From Sphingomonas sp. S2M10 (GTDB lineage Bacteria > Pseudomonadota > Alphaproteobacteria > Sphingomonadales > Sphingomonadaceae): 64,000 bases of DNA. The stretch covers positions 242,342 to 306,341 of the forward strand of contig NZ_JAAILI010000056.1 in assembly GCF_012650175.1 (NCBI RefSeq). Direction: 5' to 3'. This document shows, in pieces, positions 17,124-24,977 of the stretch. Position 1 is the stretch's first letter. Every line of letters starts with the position of its first letter. The position numbers and the translations under genes were made by a program. The notes under the pieces were generated by a model. The model had not been told where the DNA came from and did no database searches. It worked only from the letters and a program-made list of their open reading frames with translations.

Positions 17124-17833
17124 GCTACCTCCTGCGCCAGCACCGCCGCCACGTCGGCCGAGATATCGACGCGGCGCGCGCTGGACCATTTCGGGGTGTA
17201 GGAAGGCTTGGCGACATCGTAGATCGTCGTCTTGCCATCGTTAGACCAGGCGCCATCCCAGAACAGCGCCGCCTCGGCCTTGCGCCGCTTCGCGAGGTCG
17301 CCGCCGTTGAGGTAATGGCTTTCGAGGAAGGCGCGCGCCTCGGCATGCCGCCCCTGGTTGACCAGCTTGGGCCAATCGCTCTTGAGGATAGCGCCGGTGT
17401 TCCAGTGCCAGCTCAGCGCCGCGGCGAGCTGCGCCTCGCTCAGCGGCACGGTGAACGCCTTGAGCACGTCGGGAAGGTAGCCGCGGCGCATCAGCCATAT
17501 CGACACCTCCAGGCAGCGGCGGATCGACTGCGGATTGTCCTTGTAGCGGCCGACGCGGTGCCCGCTGGCGTCGGTGACGCCCATCGCCCAGGTGCCCACG
17601 CCGACGCTGTCCTTGTACCATTCCAACACCAGCGCTTCATGCTCGGCGACTTCCAACACGATCGGAAGCGTCAGCATGGTGCACGGTACGGTGGGCGGCG
17701 CAGGCTTGGCCGGCGCCGGCCGGGCGATGCCCAGCTCGTCCGCCAGCTTGTCGAGCAATGCCACGTCGGCGGGCTGGAACTCGCCCTTGGGCTTCAGCGG
17801 CCGAAGGCGATCGAAGAAGGCAGCGCGTTCCAT
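17120..17833 (-). CDS. Endolysin, T4-type (GH24) lysozyme
   Basis: The 237-residue enzyme cuts the glycan strand of peptidoglycan. The catalytic triad has exact T4-lysozyme spacing: E66, D75 and T81 in HEALVLEWYKDSVGVGT. The segment FTVPLSEAQLAAALSWHWNTG corresponds to the second lobe. About 60 residues precede the domain, including a predicted hydrophobic patch (MLTLPIVLEV), so export could be holin-dependent or signal-anchor assisted. The gene starts by TGATG overlap with the esterase gene. Confidence 0.85.
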   Translation of the reverse strand: MERAAFFDRLRPLKPKGEFQPADVALLDKLADELGIARPAPAKPAPPTVPCTMLTLPIVLEVAEHEALVLEWYKDSVGVGTWAMGVTDASGHRVGRYKDNPQSIRRCLEVSIWLMRRGYLPDVLKAFTVPLSEAQLAAALSWHWNTGAILKSDWPKLVNQGRHAEARAFLESHYLNGGDLAKRRKAEAALFWDGAWSNDGKTTIYDVAKPSYTPKWSSARRVDISADVAAVLAQEVA

Positions 17834-19293
17834 CAGGAGCCCACCAGGTAAGTGACGTTCTTGTCAGCCTTTTTGCCATACCCGGGCCGGGCCAGATGGA
17901 TCGTATCGTATCGGTCGGCGGTGACGAGAGATAGTGTGGTATAGTCTAACACCGGAGACAGGCTTAGCGAGGCCGCCACGGTGTCGATTGCCGTCAGGAA
18001 GTCAGAAGTCAGCGTATAGTTGCTGCCTGAGACCCCCGTGTTCGTTTTGACGGGCACGATGTTGGCAGAGGGCGTGATCGCTTTGATGCGGTTGATGATG
18101 TTGGTCAGTGCGGCCTGATAGTCGCCTGCCGCCACGCCCAAGTTCTTGTCGTTGGCCCCCAACTCCACGAACCAGGCATCCGCATCGATCGCACCGATTG
18201 CATAGAAGGCCGCCCACGCATTTGCCGCGCTTGGCGTTGTGTTGGGGGACCAGTTTCCGGCCGTGTCATAGGCCTTCGAACCAGGCCAGCCGATATTGAT
18301 GATCTCCAGGCGCGGGCTGGTCGTGTCGTGCGGCACGATCAGCGCGATATAGATATCCCCGCCCGCAGAGGCGATGCTGATCGGGTCGAGAGAGGGCCCG
18401 CCCGATCGGGTGAAGGTGGTACGGCGCATACCCGAATTGCCGTTGAGGGTGACGTTCGATCCGGTGACCGCCCGACAATCCACGGGGCTGGGGGAAAGCG
18501 GGCCGTTCGCGTCGCTCACCGTCATCGCGGAGGCAAGGCTGCCGAACGTGGCATAGACGATGTCGAACTTATCCGCCGGATATTGCGGCGTGTAGCCGAA
18601 GCTGCCGAACGTCGAGCCGGTGAACCACACCATGAAGCCACCGAACGACAGGTTCTTGAGCGTCCACCCTGTGCCCATCGTGATGTTCGGATTGGAAGCA
18701 GACAGATCCGCAACGACGTTGTTGATCATCGAAGAGCAGAAGGCATCCGCTCGCGCCAGGATGCCGCGGGCGTTGAGCTTATCTGCTACCTGCTGCGGGT
18801 ACGCATTGGCGCGAAGGAAGTTACCGCCCGATCCCGCACCAGTGCCGGAGGCAGTGCCTACCAGCGCCCCACTGCCCCATCCGGCCGTCAGGCTGTCGCC
18901 CAGGTAGACGGCGATCTGCCGCTGGTTCGCGTCCTTCTTGGCCTGGAGCGCGGACAGCGTGAATGTGGGGGTAGGCGACGGCGTTGGGGCCGCGCCCGTG
19001 CAGTTGAGCGCATAGGCCATCTGCCGAAGGGTGGCGGCGCTGCCGACCGTTTCCTGTACGATCGCCGTTTGCGTGGCACCGGCAGCAAGTCCGGCGACCA
19101 ATGCCAGCCCGTCGCCGTTGTCGAGCTGGAGATTGGCGTTCGTGCCCGAGAGCAGCGAAAAGGTCGAGGCGCTGCCGAACTGGCGCTGCAGGTTCACCTG
19201 CCGCCCCGTCGCGCCCGCCGGCACGGTCACGTTGCGGACGCGGACACCCTGCCCGCCGCCGCCGGCGCCCGAAAGGGTTAGCGCGCCGTCCAT
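17833..19293 (-). CDS. SGNH/GDSL hydrolase, probable virion-associated polysaccharide esterase
   Basis: The 486-residue protein has a SGNH hydrolase domain with nucleophile S134 in GDSLTAGWG, the block III asparagine region VELGANDKN and the block V pair D463/H466 (DTIH). Residues 1-100 form a separate Gly/Ala-rich N-terminal domain ending in a Thr/Pro linker (PTPSPTPT), as in tail-attached enzymes. Acetyl-esterases of this fold on phage tails strip O-acetyl groups from capsule or lipopolysaccharide. Its place directly after the tail-spike genes supports a role in receptor processing. Confidence 0.75.
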   Translation of the reverse strand: MDGALTLSGAGGGGQGVRVRNVTVPAGATGRQVNLQRQFGSASTFSLLSGTNANLQLDNGDGLALVAGLAAGATQTAIVQETVGSAATLRQMAYALNCTGAAPTPSPTPTFTLSALQAKKDANQRQIAVYLGDSLTAGWGSGALVGTASGTGAGSGGNFLRANAYPQQVADKLNARGILARADAFCSSMINNVVADLSASNPNITMGTGWTLKNLSFGGFMVWFTGSTFGSFGYTPQYPADKFDIVYATFGSLASAMTVSDANGPLSPSPVDCRAVTGSNVTLNGNSGMRRTTFTRSGGPSLDPISIASAGGDIYIALIVPHDTTSPRLEIINIGWPGSKAYDTAGNWSPNTTPSAANAWAAFYAIGAIDADAWFVELGANDKNLGVAAGDYQAALTNIINRIKAITPSANIVPVKTNTGVSGSNYTLTSDFLTAIDTVAASLSLSPVLDYTTLSLVTADRYDTIHLARPGYGKKADKNVTYLVGS

Positions 19294-19601
19294 CAGCTTG
19301 CCGCCTTGATGGCGACCTTCTCGCCGTCCTTCATTACCTTCCAGCTGCGCGTCTGTCCGGGGCCGACCAGATGCCCCGTGTTGCTGGCCGCGCTGGGGTT
19401 TTCACCGAATTTGACCCAGATGGCGTCCAGCGCCGTGACGCTCCAAACCTGCCCCTTCGCGCCGATCAGCGTCGACGGCGCGCTGGCTCCGGTGCTGTCC
19501 ATCGTCTGCGCGGACTGCTCGGCGGAATCGAAGATCGAGAGGGGCGCGTCGTTGCCGGCCCGCGCCGTCACTGTGCCCAGGGTGATATGCACCGTCGCCA
19601 T
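19293..19601 (-). CDS. Hypothetical phage protein, 102 aa
   Basis: I do not recognise this protein. It begins MATVHITLGTVTARAGND and is rich in Ser, Ala and Thr with no membrane segment, which fits a small beta-structured virion accessory. The ATG at 19601 follows the upstream stop as TGACATG. It lies in the operon between a membrane coiled-coil protein and the SGNH esterase. Confidence 0.6.
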   Translation of the reverse strand: MATVHITLGTVTARAGNDAPLSIFDSAEQSAQTMDSTGASAPSTLIGAKGQVWSVTALDAIWVKFGENPSAASNTGHLVGPGQTRSWKVMKDGEKVAIKAAS

Positions 19602-19602
19602 G

Positions 19603-20004
19603 TCAGTCTCCGCTTGCAAGGGGCGGCGCGTCCGCGCCGGATCCGGGAAGGGCGTCCAGCTGGTCCATCAGCGTTCGCTGGATCACCCGCTGGCCGCTGA
19701 TCTGCGCCGACAGGTTTTCCCGCCGCATGCCGTCGATGATGCGGTGCAGCTCGCTGATCTCGCGCCGCAGCAGCCCGTTCTCCTCGCGCAGGGCCTTCAC
19801 CTCGCTGCGCAGGGCGTGCATCTCGTCGATGAACTCGCGCCGGAGGCCGCTGTTGGCCTCGATCTGCAGCTTGTCGGCGTCGATATCCAGCTGCCGCATG
19901 CGCCAGCGGTGCCGCAGCAGCGCCGCCGCCAGCATGCCGAAGATCGCCCACACACCCGCGGCGCCAGGCGTCAGGCCGGGAATGCCAAGAATTCCCTTCA
20001 TCAT
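19603..20004 (-). CDS. Membrane-anchored coiled-coil protein
   Basis: The 133-residue product has one N-terminal membrane helix (GAAGVWAIFGMLAAALLRHR) and a long charged coiled coil (SEVKALREENGLLRREISEL). The layout resembles an i-spanin, but a better spanin pair exists downstream, so I leave the role open: tail-anchoring, superinfection exclusion or lysis accessory. Its start overlaps the tail-spike stop (ATGATG). Confidence 0.6.
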   Translation of the reverse strand: MMKGILGIPGLTPGAAGVWAIFGMLAAALLRHRWRMRQLDIDADKLQIEANSGLRREFIDEMHALRSEVKALREENGLLRREISELHRIIDGMRRENLSAQISGQRVIQRTLMDQLDALPGSGADAPPLASGD

Positions 20005-22157
20005 GCCGCACGCACCGTGAAGCGGCTTTCATTGGCCTGCAGGCTCAAATCGCCGCCGCTATTCTGGAATACCTCGACCGAGAAATAGTCGCCCATCCGC
20101 GCGAACTCATAAGCGGAAAGGATCAGCGAAGACGGCGAGACGGCAGAACCGGCCACCGACACCGCAGTACGATCAATGACGACGTTGTTTTTCTTTATCC
20201 GCGCTTGGCGGAGCCCCGTGCCGTTCATCGCGAAGCGGATCAGCGCCTGCACGTCGTACCAGCCCGTATCCCGCACATAGATTCGTTGGGTGTTGCTGGT
20301 CACACTGTGCAGCGCCTGGGGATCGATGACGTCCAGGTCGAAGGTCACATCGGCCCAGGCACTGTTCGCGATCGTCAATGCGCCCGATCCCGTGGCGACC
20401 GCGGCATTCTTCCCGAAATCGCTGGTCGTGAAATTGGCCACCGAGGCATCGGCCGTGCACTCGGTGATGTAGCTTGGAACATATGCGGCTGGATATTCCA
20501 GCGGCACGACGTCGCTGCTGTAGGCGGTTAGGGTGGTTGCCACGTCCTGCGAATCCGCGACATGGCACGCCTTCAGGCGGATGCCCTGCGGCCAGTTGGG
20601 ATAGGTGGGGTTCGACATGAGCCGAAAGCCCTCCGCGCCTGCACCCGCCCAGCTCGTTCCCAACACGTTGACCACCTTGCAGCCGACAACGTCGATGTTC
20701 TGGGTATTCAGCTTCTCCAGGCCCGAAGGCAGCGCGACGTTGCTGGGAGAAAAGACGAACCCGATCCTGCCCGAATTGGCCGCCAGGCATCCCGTGACAA
20801 GGCAGTCGCGGGTGACGTTCGCGAACTTGAACCCATAGGTTCCCGCATTGGCGGAAACGCAACCACTCACCACCAGCCGCTGGTTGCCGGTCCAGCCAAG
20901 CGACGAGACATAGGCGCCGGAGAAATCATAATTCTGATCGCAGCCTACCGCCACGCATCCGGTAATCGCGCCGTCGCGGCATTCGACGAAAGTGAAGCCC
21001 CGCGTCCACTTCGATGTCGGCGTGCCGCCCAGCCGCGTGCGCAGGTTGTTGATCTCGCAGTTGGCGAGCGCGAAATTGGCGCAATTCACCAGCTCGATGC
21101 CGTTCTGGCTATCGTTGTTGGGGTCCGGCGTGGATCCCGCGATGCGATCGTGCACGATACAGCTGTCGACGACGAACCGCTTTGCATGCCGCACCTGGAT
21201 GCCGGCACCGCATCCGTTGCCGGTCACGCGAACGTTCGAAATCTGGAAGCGCTCGACATAGCTCGTGGCATCGACACCGCCAACATACAGCCCCGAGGTG
21301 CCGTCATCGGAAAACAGCGTCTCGATCGTCGCGCCCATGTCGATGACGACGTTCTCCAGCGTCCAGTCGGAAAGGCCGATGATCCGCAGCGTCTGCACGT
21401 TGGCCGTCGTGCGGTTGCCGATCTGCACCAACCGGGCATTGCGCAGCCCTGCCAGGCTGGTCGGGGTGAGCGTGCCGTCGATAGCGTAGGTACGGTTAAG
21501 GCCGTCCACCTTCTTGCCGCTTTCCAGCGCCGCCTTCAGCGCGAGCCGGTCGTTGGTGACGCCGTCACCCACGGCGCCGAACGCCCGGTCGATCGGGGTG
21601 ACCACGCGATCGAGCGCGTCCTGCAGCCCGTTCACATGGGCGATGCCGTTCTCGCTTGCGAGATCCGTTCGCAGCCCGGCATCCGCGCCGGTTCCGCTTG
21701 AAAAGCCGGGGATGCCGCCGGGCAGCACCACGGGGAAAAGGCCCGCCGCTTCGCCGTAGCGTGGCACGGTGAAGGCGCGATCGCTCAAACGCTGCAGCTC
21801 GCGCAGCGCGTCCTGCACCACCATTGCCTGCCGGTCCAGCTGCTCTTCAAGCGCCTTGGCGGGCAGGGGCTCCTGCGGCTTGATCACTGCCTTCTGGCGC
21901 GGAATGGTCGCCCGCTCGATCAGCAGGCGCGCGCCGGCGGGGAATGCCCGCAGCGCCGTGATGGTGCCTGCACCCGTGGCACCGTTGCCGCCCAGCACAT
22001 AATCGGTTGCCGCCACCGCCGGCGTTTCGATCCCTGTGGCTGATACATTGGTGATGATCAGCTCATCGGGCGCCAGGAATGGAAAGGGAATCGGCTCCGG
22101 CGCCATGGCCGCGCCGGGGAAATATTCGTGGGAGCTGATCAGGGTTTCTAGCGCCAC
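20001..22157 (-). CDS. Tail spike with right-handed beta-helix (receptor-binding depolymerase)
   Basis: The 718-residue protein has an N-terminal virion-attachment region of the kind found in podovirus fibres (residues 1-135: ATDYVLGGNGATGAG, then PRQKAVIKPQEPLP). After a Gly/Pro linker comes a pectate-lyase-like segment (GAVGDGVTNDRLALKAALES) and repeated short beta turns typical of a parallel beta-helix. A C-terminal beta-sandwich-like domain closes it. It would bind and probably degrade surface polysaccharide. It starts a transcription unit with its own candidate promoter/operator upstream at about 22250-22275. Confidence 0.82.
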   Translation of the reverse strand: MALETLISSHEYFPGAAMAPEPIPFPFLAPDELIITNVSATGIETPAVAATDYVLGGNGATGAGTITALRAFPAGARLLIERATIPRQKAVIKPQEPLPAKALEEQLDRQAMVVQDALRELQRLSDRAFTVPRYGEAAGLFPVVLPGGIPGFSSGTGADAGLRTDLASENGIAHVNGLQDALDRVVTPIDRAFGAVGDGVTNDRLALKAALESGKKVDGLNRTYAIDGTLTPTSLAGLRNARLVQIGNRTTANVQTLRIIGLSDWTLENVVIDMGATIETLFSDDGTSGLYVGGVDATSYVERFQISNVRVTGNGCGAGIQVRHAKRFVVDSCIVHDRIAGSTPDPNNDSQNGIELVNCANFALANCEINNLRTRLGGTPTSKWTRGFTFVECRDGAITGCVAVGCDQNYDFSGAYVSSLGWTGNQRLVVSGCVSANAGTYGFKFANVTRDCLVTGCLAANSGRIGFVFSPSNVALPSGLEKLNTQNIDVVGCKVVNVLGTSWAGAGAEGFRLMSNPTYPNWPQGIRLKACHVADSQDVATTLTAYSSDVVPLEYPAAYVPSYITECTADASVANFTTSDFGKNAAVATGSGALTIANSAWADVTFDLDVIDPQALHSVTSNTQRIYVRDTGWYDVQALIRFAMNGTGLRQARIKKNNVVIDRTAVSVAGSAVSPSSLILSAYEFARMGDYFSVEVFQNSGGDLSLQANESRFTVRAA

Positions 22158-22252
22158 GTCCCACCTCGTTCAGACGGCGCGATGCTCCCGCTGTGCGGGG
22201 GTGCATCGGCGCCGGGGGAGTGGGAGGCTTCCGGGCCTTTTGATGGCCAATA

Positions 22253-22276
22253 TATCCGCTATGGGTATTTGACAAG
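22253..22276 (-). promoter_or_regulatory. Tail-spike/lysis operon promoter with degenerate repressor operator
   Basis: Read leftward, TTGTCA is followed two bases later by TACCCATAGCGGATA (22267-22253), a two-mismatch version of the phage operator, and then TATTGG as a possible -10. It lies about 100 bases before the tail-spike start. The 237-base gap 22158-22394 otherwise holds only the terminator listed next. Confidence 0.45.
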
Positions 22277-22359
22277 CAGTTATAGGATATTGACCTCGCG
22301 CCCCGCCTTGGCCATGATCGTCGCCCTAGAGGCTAGAAATCAAAAAATGCGACGGACAT

Positions 22360-22393
22360 AGACGGTGGAAGCGCGCACACGCTTCCACCGTCT
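22360..22393 (-). terminator. Perfect 14-bp hairpin after the ejection-protein gene
   Basis: AGACGGTGGAAGCG (22360-22373) and its exact complement (22380-22393) enclose a 6-base loop and begin one base after the stop codon of the upstream gene. A run of six U follows only 14 bases later, so it may be a weak terminator or an RNA 3'-end protector. Confidence 0.6.
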
Positions 22394-22394
22394 T

Positions 22395-24974
22395 TCATTG
22401 CGTGGTGCCGTTCGCCGTATCCTGCGCGAAGTCGGGCAGGTTCTGGCCATGGTGCCACCATGTCGGGTGGCCTTCCTCGGCATGCTTGCGCTCGATCGCG
22501 CGCCAGCTCTCGGCATAGCCGGGATCGAACAGCATCTGCATCTTGTCGAACATCATCCGCTCGGCCGCGAGACGCGCGTACCAGAGATTGGAACCCGGCG
22601 TGTAGCGCTTGAGCAGGTTCACCGCCTCGCGGCCCGCCTTGGTCTGTTCGTTCCAGCTCTTGGGCGTGCCGTCGCGATTCATCTTCGGATTGTTGGCCCA
22701 CTTCACCGTTTCGGCCGCATTTCCCAGCGTGAAGCTGCCGAAGTCATCCAGCGCGCCGACCGTCGGGCCGGCCACCGTCTCGGCGAAGCCGCCGGTGCGT
22801 TCACTGGTGACCGAATTGAGGAAGTCGCCGAACGGGCCGAAGCCCACGCCCTGTAACCACGCCTGCCCGATCGAGGTGGGCGATATCGGGCGCGGCTCGT
22901 CGCCGCTGCGCACGTCGCGCAGCCACACCACCAGCAGCCCCAGCGAGCCGAGCACGGCATTGACGCCTGCGAAATAGGCAAGGCGTTCGCCCCCGCCCTT
23001 GATCGACATCATCCGCCCGCCCTGTGTCAGCATCAGCGAAATGCCGAAGCTTTTATATTGCCCCATGCTGCGGATCAGCTCGCCGCCCAACGTCCCCGGC
23101 CGCAGGCTCATGTTCCCCATCGCCCGCGCCGATGCCGTCGCGCTCGGGATTGCCGCGTCGGTTTCGGTGAGGATCATGCCCAGCACCCGGTCGCGCAGCT
23201 TGGGGTCGGCGATGTCGAGCGGATCGAGATAGCCATGCTGGTCGAGTGGCGTCGTCCGGATATTGTCCCACGCGTCTCCGTCGATGCCATATTCGCGCAG
23301 CATCCGCTGGAACTTGTAGGGCACTGCATCCAGCCGGAGATCGGCGAACCCGCCCAGGCTGGACTGCATCGCGCGGCCGAACGACCATTTGCCCGCCTGC
23401 GTCCAGGGGGACAGCAGGGAGAAGTTGAGCACCCGCTCGGCCAGCCAAGTTGCCTTGCGGCCGATCACCTCGTCGGTGATATAGCGGTTCTGTGCCGAAA
23501 GCAGGCGGCTCGCCTCCTCCGCGATCAGGCCGGTACGCACCGATTCCGCCCGCTCTCCCTTGCTGAACTGCTTTGCCAGGTCTAGCGCCGTTCGCGTGAT
23601 CGGCATGCCGCGATGAAACCGCGCCATCGTCTGCCAGCCCACGTCCGTGATCGCCGATATCGCGGCACTGCCCAGCTGCGCCGCGGTCAGCACCGATCGC
23701 ACCGAACCCAGCGTCCGCGCCAGCTCGCGGTTGACCGGGGCCGATACGGCGCCCGACGTCGTCTCGTACATGCGCTCGATCGACAGCAGCGCCCCGCCGG
23801 CGCGCTCGCCGAACGATTTGGTATCCGGCGTCTCCGCCCGCTTCTGTTCCACGAAGTCGGTCAGCCACTTCACCGTGGCAGTCGGGTTCGGCCCGAGGAT
23901 TTCCAGATGCGCGATGTCGCGGCTCATCTGCTCGATATGGTGGATCATCACGTCGAACACCGTCCCGGTGCCGAAGCGATCGTGATAGGCCAGCCAGCTC
24001 GCCGCATCCTTGAAGTGCAGGAAGCGCGCATCGGCATGGCGGTTCGCCATCTTGGCCCCGCCCATCACGCCCAGCGTGCGCCCCTCCCAGCCGTCGCTGC
24101 GGATGGTGCGGAACACGCCGTCGAGTGCCGCTTGCAGCGACTGGTCGGTGAAGGGCAAACCCGTCTCGCGGTCGATCATCCGGTCGCGATCGAGCAACGG
24201 CGTGATGTAGTCGCGCCACGCCTTGGATGCCATGTCCATCATGGCGTTGCCGACGCGCGTTTCCTCCGCCGCGTCGCCTGCCGTGCGGGCGGCTTTCAGC
24301 CGCGCCTCCATCGCCGCATATTCCGGCAAGCCATCTGCCACCGCGCGCACCGCCGCGCTGTCATGATGCTGGGGGAAGCCCCAATTTTCGAGCTTGCCGA
24401 TGTCCCCGCCGGCGGCGTTGAACCGCTGGCGCAGCCATTCGGCCGTGTCGGTCCAGGCATCGGCCAGCTGCTTCGCCAGCGCGTTGCCGCTGCCCTCGCC
24501 GAACGCCTCGCGCGCCAGATCCTGCAGCTCAGCCTTGGCGCGCACCATGCCGGAAACGAACCCGCGCGAATGCTTGTCCAGCACGTCGTTCATGCGGGCA
24601 TGCGCCTGCCCCAGGATCGCGCGGCGCCGCGCCGTGACGTTGTCGAACGGGGCGCGGCCCTGCCAGTCGTGATCGAACAGCGCCAGCGCTGCCGATCGCC
24701 ACTTGCCGCGGGCCTGCTTCTCGAACGTCTCCATGTTGGTCTGGGCACCCTGCTGGGCGGCCACCTGCAGCAGCGTCTGCCGCTTGCGCAGCGCCGCCTC
24801 GGCTTCCAGCTGCTCGATCGTGCGATAGGAGGCGGCGGCCTTGGCCGCGCCCTCCCCCATCTGGCCGCGATAATAGGCCAGCAGCTTGTCATACTTAGCC
24901 TGCATGATGCGCGCGCGAGCCTCGGACAGCTCGCCGCGCTCCACCATGCCGGGAATGCATTCACCTAGCGACAT
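22395..24974 (-). CDS. Large internal virion (DNA-ejection) protein, 859 aa
   Basis: This large, mostly helical protein begins MSLGECIPGMVERGELSEAR and shows the ALYDxxLAxY-like start seen in ejection proteins of Bcep22-like podoviruses. It has no signal peptide and no enzymatic motif that I can recognise. Its position, directly after the transglycosylase-bearing protein and before the tail spike, is that of the last internal core or ejectosome subunit (compare T7 gp16). The function is inferred from order and length. Confidence 0.65.
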   Translation of the reverse strand: MSLGECIPGMVERGELSEARARIMQAKYDKLLAYYRGQMGEGAAKAAASYRTIEQLEAEAALRKRQTLLQVAAQQGAQTNMETFEKQARGKWRSAALALFDHDWQGRAPFDNVTARRRAILGQAHARMNDVLDKHSRGFVSGMVRAKAELQDLAREAFGEGSGNALAKQLADAWTDTAEWLRQRFNAAGGDIGKLENWGFPQHHDSAAVRAVADGLPEYAAMEARLKAARTAGDAAEETRVGNAMMDMASKAWRDYITPLLDRDRMIDRETGLPFTDQSLQAALDGVFRTIRSDGWEGRTLGVMGGAKMANRHADARFLHFKDAASWLAYHDRFGTGTVFDVMIHHIEQMSRDIAHLEILGPNPTATVKWLTDFVEQKRAETPDTKSFGERAGGALLSIERMYETTSGAVSAPVNRELARTLGSVRSVLTAAQLGSAAISAITDVGWQTMARFHRGMPITRTALDLAKQFSKGERAESVRTGLIAEEASRLLSAQNRYITDEVIGRKATWLAERVLNFSLLSPWTQAGKWSFGRAMQSSLGGFADLRLDAVPYKFQRMLREYGIDGDAWDNIRTTPLDQHGYLDPLDIADPKLRDRVLGMILTETDAAIPSATASARAMGNMSLRPGTLGGELIRSMGQYKSFGISLMLTQGGRMMSIKGGGERLAYFAGVNAVLGSLGLLVVWLRDVRSGDEPRPISPTSIGQAWLQGVGFGPFGDFLNSVTSERTGGFAETVAGPTVGALDDFGSFTLGNAAETVKWANNPKMNRDGTPKSWNEQTKAGREAVNLLKRYTPGSNLWYARLAAERMMFDKMQMLFDPGYAESWRAIERKHAEEGHPTWWHHGQNLPDFAQDTANGTTQ

Positions 24975-24977
24975 TGA

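Noticed and set aside
19603..20004. Calling the membrane coiled-coil protein the i-spanin
   Set aside because: A better pair with an overlapping lipoprotein gene is at 16203-16866, in the standard place after holin.
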